DNA of 64,000 nucleotides from DATFJT01 sp965230755 (GTDB lineage Bacteria > Bacteroidota > Bacteroidia > Chitinophagales > Saprospiraceae), in contig CBDDLT010000016.1 in NCBI GenBank assembly GCA_965230755.1, positions 434,001-498,000 of the forward strand. The letters run 5' to 3'. The position numbers and the translations under genes were made by a program. Each line of letters starts with the position of its first letter. Positions within the stretch are counted from its first letter, which is position 1. This document shows, one piece after another, positions 26,695-35,370 of the stretch. The notes beneath the pieces are model-generated. The model did not search any database and was not told the origin of the DNA. It saw nothing but the letters and a program-made list of their open reading frames with translations.

Positions 26695-27474
26695 CTACTT
26701 AGCGTTCGATAATCGCAGATAATTTTCCAAGGCCATTTTCATGGATGGCACACCAGGTTCCGGAGCAGAAATATCAATTCTCAAATTCTTTTCTTTAACT
26801 GCCTTGGCAGTAAGCTTTCCGTAGACCGCTAATCTGGTCTCGTTCTGCTTGAAATCAGGGAAATTATCGTAAAGAGACTTGATACCCAAAGGACTGAAAA
26901 ACATCAACACGTCGTACGTGATGTCCTTAAGATCAGACAAATCACTACTCACCGTGCAATACATCATAGCCTCCTGAAACTCAACCCCGATGCTCTCCAA
27001 GAATTTTACATTAGAAACACTTCCCAAATTGCTCAAAGGAAATAAAAACTTCTCTTGATCTTTGTATTTTTTGAATGCTTCTTCGATATCGTGTAATCTT
27101 CGATCGCCTACGAAGACCTTCCTTTTTCTATAGGTAATAAACTTCTGCAGATAGTCGGCCGTTGCTTTCGAATTACAGAAATACTTAGTATCTCCGGACA
27201 TTTTGATTCTCATATCCTCACAAATTCTAAAGAAATGGTCTATCGCATTTCTAGAAGTAAATATGATTGCTGAGAAATCATCTGGTTTTATTCTGGTCTT
27301 TCTGAACTCCTTAGTAGGAACGCCTTCAACATGAATAAACGGTCTAAAATCAATTTGTATCCCGTACTTCTCTGCTAGATCAAAATAAGCTGAATGTGTT
27401 GGTTCTGGTTGTGAAATGAGGACCGTTTTAACTTCTTTATAGGTCGTTTTCACCTTTGCTTTTGTTTCTGACAT
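26695..27474 (-). CDS. hemD: Uroporphyrinogen-III synthase
   Basis: A 259-residue HemD-like protein with two alternating alpha/beta halves. Recognisable pieces are VLISQPEPTHSAYFDLAEKY, SAIIFTSRNAIDHFF (the conserved TSxNAV-type element), a middle crossover, then DVLMFFSPLGIKSLYDNFP and RLAVYGKLTAKAVKEKNL. It closes hydroxymethylbilane with ring-D inversion to uroporphyrinogen III in the tetrapyrrole pathway. HemD sequences diverge strongly, but the TSRNA and the SPLG/GKLTA motifs and the DUF4271 neighbour (a standard Bacteroidota pairing) support the call. It is the second gene of the operon DUF4271-hemD-nudix-icmF. Confidence 0.85.
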   Translation of the reverse strand: MSETKAKVKTTYKEVKTVLISQPEPTHSAYFDLAEKYGIQIDFRPFIHVEGVPTKEFRKTRIKPDDFSAIIFTSRNAIDHFFRICEDMRIKMSGDTKYFCNSKATADYLQKFITYRKRKVFVGDRRLHDIEEAFKKYKDQEKFLFPLSNLGSVSNVKFLESIGVEFQEAMMYCTVSSDLSDLKDITYDVLMFFSPLGIKSLYDNFPDFKQNETRLAVYGKLTAKAVKEKNLRIDISAPEPGVPSMKMALENYLRLSNAK

Positions 27475-27490
27475 TCAATAACAATTTTAC

Positions 27491-28393
27491 TTAATTGCTT
27501 AAGAAATAGTTCCTTATCAACAATATAGGAGCTATTTCGACGGTGCAAAGGTAAATAAAAAATTGAAAAAAATACAGAGGTAAATATCGCTGGAAGAGAA
27601 CGAGCCCCCTGAGGTAGCGGATCAACAAAGTTATGCCCACCAGACCAAACAAGATATAGATCAAATACTCTCCGGAATAGCTGTACTCTAATGTTGACAC
27701 CATATTGAATGGCAACAATAATATGCCCAATAAAATGCCAAAGATAAATATGAGGAAGTTGTACACCGCAAAGTAGTTCTGTTTCGTCGGTACAATGTAG
27801 TTGACGAATCCAATTACAAGGTGCTTGGCCATAACGAGAAGACTTACGATGGCCAATACTTTGAAATAAAAATTGAGATTAAATTCCGCCCCGAAGTAAA
27901 ATTGACTCACCTTGGCCACAAAAAAGGAAATTGACAACAAATAAATCAAATAATATAGGCGCAGAGGTAGCCTAAACAGCCTTCGGTCCCGATACAAGTT
28001 GCCCAGCAAATTCTTATTAAACACAGACCTTAGTGCCATAAAAAGAAAGTTTCTGTAGATACTGAATACAATGGCAAACAAAAAGATGATCGAAAAGCAT
28101 ATCCAAAAGGCAAGGTTGGTCTGTTTCCTTTTCTTGTTTAGAAAGACCTTCTTCAGTTCTGTGCTCCTCTTTTCTTCTATGATTAGAGCATCTGACGGTT
28201 TGGTATAACTGATCTCGAATGGATTTTCGTCCGTTATTGGCCCTCTTTCACCTGCTTGTACCTTCTGCTCAAGACGATTTTCTAACTCAAAAGGGTTATT
28301 ATAGGACTGAGCAAGAACACCAGCCTGGCATATAATACAGACCAAGGCCAGCACCAAATAATTACGTACGTCAATGCCAGTTTTTACCATCAT
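27491..28393 (-). CDS. DUF4271 membrane protein
   Basis: A 300-residue protein with a signal peptide (about 15-29, LA/QSYNN), a short Pro/Asn-rich periplasmic stretch (30-85) and six to seven transmembrane helices from about 95 to 297. It matches the DUF4271 layout that sits immediately upstream of hemD in many Bacteroidota. Function unknown; the conserved linkage hints at membrane delivery or regulation of tetrapyrrole synthesis (inference). It is the first gene of the operon. Two ATGs in a row (28391-28393 and 28388-28390) make the exact start ambiguous by one residue. Confidence 0.8.
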   Translation of the reverse strand: MMVKTGIDVRNYLVLALVCIICQAGVLAQSYNNPFELENRLEQKVQAGERGPITDENPFEISYTKPSDALIIEEKRSTELKKVFLNKKRKQTNLAFWICFSIIFLFAIVFSIYRNFLFMALRSVFNKNLLGNLYRDRRLFRLPLRLYYLIYLLSISFFVAKVSQFYFGAEFNLNFYFKVLAIVSLLVMAKHLVIGFVNYIVPTKQNYFAVYNFLIFIFGILLGILLLPFNMVSTLEYSYSGEYLIYILFGLVGITLLIRYLRGLVLFQRYLPLYFFQFFIYLCTVEIAPILLIRNYFLSN

Positions 28394-28416
28394 GCCCTAT
28401 GATAAACTCAATTTTT

Positions 28417-28432
28417 GTTAATATTCGTTAAT
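28417..28432. promoter_or_regulatory. Pair of GTTAAT direct repeats, possible OmpR-type regulator site
   Basis: GTTAAT occurs at 28417-28422 and again at 28427-28432, exactly 10 bp apart, in the divergent region between the DUF4271 operon and the second sensor kinase. The core resembles the AAGGTTAA repeats at 10127-10165, which precede the first OmpR-type pair in the same divergent layout. Confidence 0.4.
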
Positions 28433-28551
28433 GCAATATAAATGTAGTATGTCAAATTGCGGAATATAAGCGTTCTTTATACATTCACTTAGTTTCCCTG
28501 AACTTCATTTGAAAACTGATTTTCAGGTTACTAAAATAAGCATTGACTTAG

Positions 28552-29862
28552 ATGTCTTCAAAAAATATCAGGTGGGTTGTTGTCTTAGGTGCTTTTTCGA
28601 TCATCGGAATTCTAAGTGCTCAGATATACTGGATCATAAGAACGTATGATCTCCAGGAAAGGCAGTTTCAATATAGTGTCGAATTGGCCCTCGTCCGTGT
28701 TGCTGAAAATATTGGCGAATACAACGGTTCTGTGCTTCCCACCAAGGATTTGATCAATCGAAGGGCATCGAATTATTATGTAGTCAACATCAATGATGTC
28801 ATTGATGCCAATATTCTCGAATACTACCTCCAAAAAGAATTCGAGGTATCTGCACTAAATGTCGATTTTGAATACGGAATTTACGACTGCGCCAGCGATA
28901 GAATGCTCTATGGGAACTATATTGCGACCAACGAAAAGAAGATTGATCACCCCAGAACAGAACTGCCGAAATACGACGAGTTCAACTATTATTTTGGTGT
29001 CCGGTTTCCAAAAATTACTGCACGGATCATCAGTAACATGCTCTTGGTGGCTATTTTTACCGTCATTCTGATGTTTGCCATTTCCTTTTTCGTCTATGCT
29101 CTTTCTGTCATTCTAAGACAAAAAAGGCTTTCGGAAATGCAAAAAGACTTCATCAATAATATGACCCACGAATTCAAAACACCGATCAGTACCATAGCGA
29201 TTTCTTCGAATGTATTCATCAAGGACAGGCATATTCAATCCGATCCCAGACTGAAAAAATATGCCGTACTCATCAAGGAACAAGCAGCTCGATTAACCAA
29301 CCAAGTGGAAAAGGTGCTGCAGATTGTGAAGGTCGAAAATGATAGTTTCAAGCTGAACAAAGAAGAGATCAATATCAACCAACTCATCACTAGCATTAGC
29401 AGGCAGTATGAAATAAAACTAGAAAACCAAAAAGGGTCGGTCATCGTCAATCTTCCTAAACAAAACTATACATTGGTTGCGGACTTAATGCATCTGGAAA
29501 ACATCATTGAAAATATGATGGATAACGCCATTAAGTATGCAGATGCAGATCCTTTGATACTGCAATTGGACTTCAAAAAGTCTCAGGGGAAATTCGAACT
29601 GAGTGTTGCCGATAACGGGAAGGGAATTTCACCGGAGTACCATCAAAAGGTATTCGAAAAGTTCTTTAGAGTTCCAACAGGAGATTTACACAATGTAAAA
29701 GGCTTCGGACTTGGCCTATTTTACGTCAGAAATATATGTAATTCCCATGGCTGGCTCCTTAACATGGACAGCGATGTCGGACAAGGGACTAAGTTTACGA
29801 TCTCCATTCCTTCATTTCAAGTAAAACCAATCAAAAATATCAAAACGGAAAAGCAATTATGA
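28552..29862 (+). CDS. Sensor histidine kinase (RprX-like)
   Basis: A 436-residue inner-membrane kinase. TM1 (about 8-27) and TM2 (about 158-185) enclose a periplasmic domain of about 130 residues. HisKA holds MQKDFINNMTHEFKTPISTI, with the phospho-His in THEFKTP. HATPase_c has ENMMDNAIKYAD, DNGKGIS and GFGLGLFYV. No HAMP or PAS domain is obvious. The ATGA overlap with the following regulator indicates co-translation. It is structurally parallel to the kinase at 10206, though with a shorter sensor domain. Divergent from the DUF4271-hemD operon. Confidence 0.92.
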   Translation: MSSKNIRWVVVLGAFSIIGILSAQIYWIIRTYDLQERQFQYSVELALVRVAENIGEYNGSVLPTKDLINRRASNYYVVNINDVIDANILEYYLQKEFEVSALNVDFEYGIYDCASDRMLYGNYIATNEKKIDHPRTELPKYDEFNYYFGVRFPKITARIISNMLLVAIFTVILMFAISFFVYALSVILRQKRLSEMQKDFINNMTHEFKTPISTIAISSNVFIKDRHIQSDPRLKKYAVLIKEQAARLTNQVEKVLQIVKVENDSFKLNKEEININQLITSISRQYEIKLENQKGSVIVNLPKQNYTLVADLMHLENIIENMMDNAIKYADADPLILQLDFKKSQGKFELSVADNGKGISPEYHQKVFEKFFRVPTGDLHNVKGFGLGLFYVRNICNSHGWLLNMDSDVGQGTKFTISIPSFQVKPIKNIKTEKQL

Positions 29863-30560
29863 CAGATTCGAAAGGGAAAATACTATATGCGGAGGATGAT
29901 GAAGTTTTGGCTTTTGTCACCAAGGACAATCTTGAATTAGAGGGATACAAAATCACTCACTGTTCAAATGGACTCGATACTCTAGAGACTTTTAAGGCTG
30001 AAGATTTTGACCTCTGTCTGCTGGATGTCATGATGCCGGAGATGGATGGATTTACATTAGGTAATCAAATTAGAGCCATAGACTTGCAAGTACCGATCAT
30101 ATTCCTCACGGCAAAATCTCTTAAAGAAGATAAAATCAAAGGACTTAAGCTAGGAGGGGATGACTACATCACCAAACCATTCAGCATAGAGGAGCTGATT
30201 CTAAAGATCGAGGTCTTCATGAAGCGAAAAACCATCGCTAATCCCTCGGCACACAATCAAAACGAATTTATTCTCGGAGCTTTTGGCTTCAATTATAAAA
30301 ACTTAGTCCTGGTCAACGGAGATCAATCCGAACGGCAGCTCACCCAAAAAGAAGCTGATCTGTTGCATTATCTTATCGTCAACAAAGGAGAAATTGTCAA
30401 ACGAAGTGATGTACTCAAAAGCATCTGGGGAGATGACGATTATTTCTTGGGTCGAAGCCTCGACGTTTTTATTTCCCGTTTGAGAAAATACTTAAGCGCC
30501 GATGAGTCTATAGAAATTAAGAATGTCCATGGTGTTGGGTTTAAGTTGTTGGAGAAATAG
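29859..30560 (+). CDS. OmpR-family response regulator (RprY-like)
   Basis: A 233-residue protein. The receiver carries Asp56 (LLDVMMP) and Lys106 (YITKPFS). The winged-helix output domain ends with RSLDVFISRLRKYLS and VHGVGFKLLEK. It is the partner of the kinase that overlaps it by 4 bp. A likely binding site is the 10-bp-spaced GTTAAT pair at 28417-28432. Target genes beyond autoregulation are unknown; the divergent DUF4271-hemD-nudix-icmF operon is a candidate. Confidence 0.93.
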   Translation: MTDSKGKILYAEDDEVLAFVTKDNLELEGYKITHCSNGLDTLETFKAEDFDLCLLDVMMPEMDGFTLGNQIRAIDLQVPIIFLTAKSLKEDKIKGLKLGGDDYITKPFSIEELILKIEVFMKRKTIANPSAHNQNEFILGAFGFNYKNLVLVNGDQSERQLTQKEADLLHYLIVNKGEIVKRSDVLKSIWGDDDYFLGRSLDVFISRLRKYLSADESIEIKNVHGVGFKLLEK

Positions 30561-30757
30561 ACTCCTAATTGGCCCAGGCTAATTTAATGCTCCAATTCCT
30601 ACAAACCGACATTTTCATTGACTCGTAGCTATAATACCAGCAATTCTTATTCTAGTTTCTTGGCTAATTTTTGATGGTCATGCAGCTAGTATGTCTTTTT
30701 TTTCCTTTAGAAGACGAAATGCTATAGCGATCATTTAACTATAAAAAAATTACAGTC

Positions 30758-32590
30758 ATGAATTACTTACGAGTTACGGGTTCAATGCTCGCTCTAATTT
30801 TTCTTTTACTAATCTCCTGCGATAGAGATAATGAAATAGAAACCATTAATACAACTGATCGCCCCGATCCTACTATTATTGAGGGATATACCAAAAACTC
30901 TTTTTTTGTAAATGCCTCTGTTACCGGTAGAGTAGTGGACAAGAATAACAATGGGATTCAGGGAGCTACTGTCTCCTATAATGATCTTAGCACATCTACT
31001 AATGAGTATGGGCATTTCTTTTTTATCGACGAAGAACTGGATATGGAAGGATCTTTTATAAAAGTATCCAAGGCAAGTTATTTTGACGGAAGCAGAACAT
31101 TTTATCCCAAAGAGGGAAATATGGCTTTTATAAGGATTCAATTGATAGAAAAGTCCTTTTCCGAATCATTTGATGCCACCAGTGGTGGGCAAATAGCTGT
31201 TGAAAATGGGGGAAGTATAGTTTTTTCACCCAATTCTATCGTTGACCAACAAACCAATACTTTGTATCAAGGAGAAGTCAAAGTAGTGGCATACTGGTTA
31301 GACCCGACCTCTACAAATACTTATGATCGCATGCCTGGCGATCTTGCCGGTATTGATAAGTTGAACGAACCCGTTATATTGGGCACTTATGGAATGATGA
31401 GTGTAGAATTAGAAAGCCCAAGTGGAGATAAATTACAAATAGCGGAAGGTAAAACCGCTGAATTGTCTTTTCCTATCCCCCAAGAAATTTTAGTGGATGC
31501 CCCCTCTGAAATACCTTTGTGGTACTTTAATGAAAGATACGGTATCTGGGTAGAAGATGGTGTAGCCCAATTAGAAGATGATACTTATGTTGGAACCGTA
31601 GAGCATTTTTCTTTTTGGAATTGTGATGCACCCTTTGAGTTGGTTTCTCTCGACTTTACAATACTTGAAGAGAACGGATTGCCACTATCTGATGTGAGCG
31701 TTAAATTATCTGCTGAACTCGGCAATAACCAAACAGTTTTTAGTTATGGCTATCCAGATGAAAATGGTTTTCTAATTGGCAAAGTACCTGCAAACCGATC
31801 AATTACCCTAGGCGTGCTGGATCACTGCAATGAAAAAATTTATGAGGACCAGATAGGGCCTTTTAGTATTGCGCAGTCCTTGGGAGATATAACTGTCACT
31901 GCAACAGAATATACTTTTGTGTCGCTCGAAGGTTCTTTATTGGACTGCGACGGAAATCCTGTCACAAATGGATTGATTATCCTTGATAGAGAAGACTCTC
32001 CTGTAAATAAATATATCTACACTGATGGAAACCCCTTTTCATTTTCACTTTTGAGCTGCTCTCCTGCGACAGATATAGAACTAACCTTTATCGATCTGGA
32101 TAAAGTGGGACAAGTTGTTTCAAAATCTATTTCTTTCGGAGAGATGAACCTGGGCAACATCTCAATTTGTCAAACGGATATAGAAAATGTTGTAGAAATA
32201 ACCATAGGTTCTGATACTTATAGCATCCCCAACCCAATCTTGAGAATCGACAAGATTGACAACTCTGATATAGATACCTTACATGTGAGTTCTTATTTGC
32301 CCAATCCCAATGAAGTACGTTTTCATTTTGGTCTTTTTGGTCTTGAACCTGGGCCACGTGAGCCTGGTGAATTAGGTCCTAGTGGTCATACCGTGTTTAG
32401 TGGTCTTACGGTGGAAGAATTAAATTGGCGTTATAATCCAAAGTATCTGAATTCATTCGTTATTACGGAATTAGGAAGAGGAGCAGGGGAAAAGATAAAA
32501 GGCACTTTTGATCTAGAAATGTGGGTCCGTGGTGTGCCAAATGAAACGGCAAGAGTTACGGGAAAGTTTAGCTTAACAAGAGTAGAATAG
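30758..32590 (+). CDS. Lipoprotein with carboxypeptidase-regulatory-like domains
   Basis: A 610-residue lipoprotein: signal MNYLRVTGSMLALIFLLLIS and then Cys with Asp following (CDRDNE). A carboxypeptidase-regulatory-like beta-sandwich (about 50-120: VTGRVVDKNNNGIQGATVSY) is followed by a region seen in ZU5-like or 'carboxypeptidase-like' surface proteins (about 140-290: GGQIAVENGGSIVFSPNSIV, then VEHFSFWNCDAPF). Two further Ig-like modules (about 293-465) and a C-terminal beta domain complete it. No catalytic site is seen, so it is probably a surface-exposed or periplasmic binding/scaffold protein. It ends before a strong terminator, so it is transcribed separately from the sigma factor gene. 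Confidence 0.82.
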   Translation: MNYLRVTGSMLALIFLLLISCDRDNEIETINTTDRPDPTIIEGYTKNSFFVNASVTGRVVDKNNNGIQGATVSYNDLSTSTNEYGHFFFIDEELDMEGSFIKVSKASYFDGSRTFYPKEGNMAFIRIQLIEKSFSESFDATSGGQIAVENGGSIVFSPNSIVDQQTNTLYQGEVKVVAYWLDPTSTNTYDRMPGDLAGIDKLNEPVILGTYGMMSVELESPSGDKLQIAEGKTAELSFPIPQEILVDAPSEIPLWYFNERYGIWVEDGVAQLEDDTYVGTVEHFSFWNCDAPFELVSLDFTILEENGLPLSDVSVKLSAELGNNQTVFSYGYPDENGFLIGKVPANRSITLGVLDHCNEKIYEDQIGPFSIAQSLGDITVTATEYTFVSLEGSLLDCDGNPVTNGLIILDREDSPVNKYIYTDGNPFSFSLLSCSPATDIELTFIDLDKVGQVVSKSISFGEMNLGNISICQTDIENVVEITIGSDTYSIPNPILRIDKIDNSDIDTLHVSSYLPNPNEVRFHFGLFGLEPGPREPGELGPSGHTVFSGLTVEELNWRYNPKYLNSFVITELGRGAGEKIKGTFDLEMWVRGVPNETARVTGKFSLTRVE

Positions 32591-32612
32591 CCTCTTTAGG
32601 CGTTTAAGAATA

Positions 32613-32641
32613 GGGGAGCAAATCCTTGTTCCCCACTTTTT
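32613..32641 (+). terminator. Intrinsic terminator after the 30758 lipoprotein gene
   Basis: Stem GGGGAGCAA (32613-32621) pairs with TTGTTCCCC (32626-32634), 9 bp with one G-T pair and a 4-nt loop, followed by ACTTTTT. It separates the lipoprotein gene from the sigma factor operon. Confidence 0.85.
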
Positions 32642-32659
32642 CTTGCGTACTCAATCATA

Positions 32660-33208
32660 ATGAATAAAGAACTAAAAATCATACGGGGTTGCAAAAAAGG
32701 AGATAAGTCCTACCAGTACGAATTGGTGAGATGCTATTCCGAAATGCTATTCACGGTATGTCGAAGATATACTATAGATGATGCTTCCGCCAAAGATGTT
32801 CTCCAAGAGTCTCTCCTACTTATTTTCAACAAAATACATCTTTACAAACCCATAGGATCCTTTGAGGCCTGGATGAGAAAAATAACCGTGCGATGCGCTT
32901 TGGATTGGCTGAACAGAAAATCTAATAAAAGAAATGCTTATGCTCTGGAACTGGAGGAAAGTCTCGTTGCTGAAGAACCTGAAATTCTTGTAAAGCTTGA
33001 AGTCGAGCAATTAATCACTTTAATTCGCACCCTGCCCGAAGGATACAGAAATGTGCTGAATTTATATAGTATCGAAGGCTATTCCCACAAGGAAATAGCA
33101 GAAGTGCTAGGAATAAGTGAAAGCTCCTCAAGGTCACAGCTGACAAGAGCCAGAAGATACCTGATCAAGAGAATGAATGAATTACAAAAAATTCAAATCA
33201 GATATTAA
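32660..33208 (+). CDS. ECF-type RNA polymerase sigma factor
   Basis: A 182-residue sigma-70 family factor. Region 2 (about 15-80: ELVRCYSEMLFTVCRRYTI, DDASAKDVLQESLLLIFNKI) binds core polymerase and the -10. Region 4 (about 118-172: LPEGYRNVLNLYSIEGYSHK, EIAEVLGISESSSRSQLTRA) reads the -35. The stop overlaps the start of the following membrane protein by one base, as is usual for sigma/anti-sigma pairs. Probable envelope-responsive regulator; target genes unknown. Confidence 0.93.
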   Translation: MNKELKIIRGCKKGDKSYQYELVRCYSEMLFTVCRRYTIDDASAKDVLQESLLLIFNKIHLYKPIGSFEAWMRKITVRCALDWLNRKSNKRNAYALELEESLVAEEPEILVKLEVEQLITLIRTLPEGYRNVLNLYSIEGYSHKEIAEVLGISESSSRSQLTRARRYLIKRMNELQKIQIRY

Positions 33209-34656
33209 TGAATAAGGAAAACATTAATCGACATAGATCAACAATCGATATTGACGAACTCTGGAAAGGGATCGAACCTAAAGTCGATCTCATCAATGCT
33301 GAGAAAAAACGCAAAAAGAGATTTGTGTTTTTCTGGATATCTGGTGCATCTATCATTATGCTGGGTTTACTGGCAGGTCTATTATACAAAACTAATGACG
33401 ACGATAAAGAGACTCTTTTAACCGTTAATCAAATCGAAGATCAAGAAAAGGAGGAAATAAATACTGTCATTGAATCAACGCACCTCATTGATAAAGAACG
33501 AAAAACTTCAAATGCCCAGCAAGGAGAAAAGCACATCAGTCCAAACCATATCAGCTCTAACTCTCTTAGCTCTAAAGCTTCGAAGAGCAAGCTCCAATTA
33601 GCACAAACTTCATCACCTAAAACCGCCTTAATCGTTTCAACGAATAAATCTGAACACGAGAAATCAGGATTTTTCGGTGATGAACAATTACACGCAGAAG
33701 AAAATCCATTAGAGCGTCAATCGAAGTACATTGCCACTAATCCTAATGATCGTGTACCAACAACGAAGGATGTATTGATCTCAAGGTCGTTTTCTAAAAA
33801 TTGCGGTATTCCTGAGACAAGGAAGATTTTTAATATACCACTGCTTCCTATAATTAATCCGGACTTCTCTCATGATATACCTGGCGAAGAAGGAATAATA
33901 AACCACTCCTTAAACCATCTCAGGGCCTTGAGCTATTCCTCTAAAAAACGGTGGGACTTCAGTTTAAGCCCTCAGTTTGGAATTTACAAGCTTCAGAGCC
34001 TTTATCAAAATTCTTCTGATAGCAGAGACTATTCTAACTTAGTCAAAGAAGTCGAAAATCAACTGGACGTAATCAGTTTTGGATTAAATGTGAAGCTGAA
34101 ACATCAATCCGGCCTATTTCTTACAAGTGGATTTGACCATTCGACCTTATCAGAAAAACTAAACCATACCCAGCTGGTTCAAGATACTATCTCGGAATGG
34201 AGTCTCGAGTTTATTGTTAATGGTCTCGATGGAGATACTACACATATTTATGGTTACCTAGATGTGTTTAAAGACTCCCTTACTAGCTATACATTATACA
34301 ACAAGCATACAATAAGCTCAATTCCTTTGCTTTTGGGTTATGAAAGATGGTATAACAATTGGTTGCTCGGAGTGCAGGCTGGTATATTGGCTCAAATCCG
34401 ATTCGATGCAAAAGGAAACTACGTGAATCAAAACCGATCGATTCGGGAAGTCAATCAGGATCTTTATTACAAATCCAGCCTTGGTATTGGATTCAGAGCA
34501 GATCTGTTGATTGGCAAAACCCTGGGAAAATATTCATCCATCTACATATCGCCATCATTGGTATTGCGACCCAATGTGCTGGATCAATCTTATGGACTCT
34601 CAAAAAAATACCTGCAATGGGGCGGAATCCTGAGTATTAACTACACGGTGTTCTAA
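33208..34656 (+). CDS. Probable anti-sigma-like protein with C-terminal outer-membrane barrel
   Basis: A 482-residue protein starting with a short charged cytoplasmic segment (about 1-40: IDELWKGIEPKVDLINAEKK). One transmembrane helix (about 45-65: FVFFWISGASIIMLGLLAGL) and a Ser/Lys/Glu-rich low-complexity linker (about 70-200) follow. The C-terminal part (about 245-482) has beta-strand periodicity and barrel-like features (WDFSLSPQFGIYKL, GLGIGFRADL-type strands, ending GGILSINYTVF with a terminal Phe). The position right after an ECF sigma gene fits an anti-sigma role for the N-terminus. No canonical zinc anti-sigma motif is seen. The combination would span the periplasm; the barrel call rests on pattern only. 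Confidence 0.7.
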   Translation: MNKENINRHRSTIDIDELWKGIEPKVDLINAEKKRKKRFVFFWISGASIIMLGLLAGLLYKTNDDDKETLLTVNQIEDQEKEEINTVIESTHLIDKERKTSNAQQGEKHISPNHISSNSLSSKASKSKLQLAQTSSPKTALIVSTNKSEHEKSGFFGDEQLHAEENPLERQSKYIATNPNDRVPTTKDVLISRSFSKNCGIPETRKIFNIPLLPIINPDFSHDIPGEEGIINHSLNHLRALSYSSKKRWDFSLSPQFGIYKLQSLYQNSSDSRDYSNLVKEVENQLDVISFGLNVKLKHQSGLFLTSGFDHSTLSEKLNHTQLVQDTISEWSLEFIVNGLDGDTTHIYGYLDVFKDSLTSYTLYNKHTISSIPLLLGYERWYNNWLLGVQAGILAQIRFDAKGNYVNQNRSIREVNQDLYYKSSLGIGFRADLLIGKTLGKYSSIYISPSLVLRPNVLDQSYGLSKKYLQWGGILSINYTVF

Positions 34657-34724
34657 TATTCTACCCAAGTGCATTGGACTTTACACAAGCCATTTAAATT
34701 ATTTCTCAGATTCTCTGTGATGCA

Positions 34725-35366
34725 TCATTCATCGCAAGAAGTACCTGCTTTTGATCCATAGGGAACCATTCTACATTCTTCGTAAACCACATATAAGTCC
34801 ATTCTAATCAAAAAAGCTCCGCAGACATTGGCATTGTTTGGAAAATGTTGAGAGTCCAATCTAAACGTCATATAATTGGAGGGGTTATTGATAAATGAAT
34901 TAAGGGCTGAATTGATCGCGAGGTTAAATGCACCGAAGAAATTATCACTTTTCTTTAGATCGAATTCTCTCAATTTTTCGAAGTTATCAATTGTTACAGG
35001 AATCCCTTGATTAAGATCTACTCCCTTTAGTTTAGCTAAGGTGCCAAGAAGTCCACTTGAATCCAAAATTGAAAGATTTGCTTGGACAGAATCCGCCTCA
35101 TTATCTTCACATGACTGATAGAAAAGTTGTATGTTTTTTAGCTTAAACTTCTTGACTGTAGCATCTCTGTCAATGTCAAAATAGGACAATAGATCTCCTC
35201 TGTTATAGGTCACATCGAAAGACGCGTTGTTGGTCTCAAAAGATTCAATACCCCATATTTCTTTATTGACGGTCACTTCAATTTTTCGGAAGTCAAAATC
35301 AAGTTCTTCACATGAGGATGTTAGCAATAAGGATAAAACTGCGACAAGAATATTTATGGTTCTCAT
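34725..35366 (-). CDS. Putative lipoprotein of unknown function
   Basis: A 213-residue protein with a lipoprotein signal (MRTINILVAVLSLLLTSS followed by Cys19 and acidic residues EELDFDF). The mature part is mixed alpha/beta with no family I recognise. Two late cysteine-containing stretches (NANVCGAFLIRMDLYVVYEE, then GTSCDE) may form a disulfide. It is 4 bp downstream of the DUF6588-like gene in the same direction, so both probably belong to one operon and one envelope function. Confidence 0.75.
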   Translation of the reverse strand: MRTINILVAVLSLLLTSSCEELDFDFRKIEVTVNKEIWGIESFETNNASFDVTYNRGDLLSYFDIDRDATVKKFKLKNIQLFYQSCEDNEADSVQANLSILDSSGLLGTLAKLKGVDLNQGIPVTIDNFEKLREFDLKKSDNFFGAFNLAINSALNSFINNPSNYMTFRLDSQHFPNNANVCGAFLIRMDLYVVYEECRMVPYGSKAGTSCDE

Positions 35367-35370
35367 ATAT

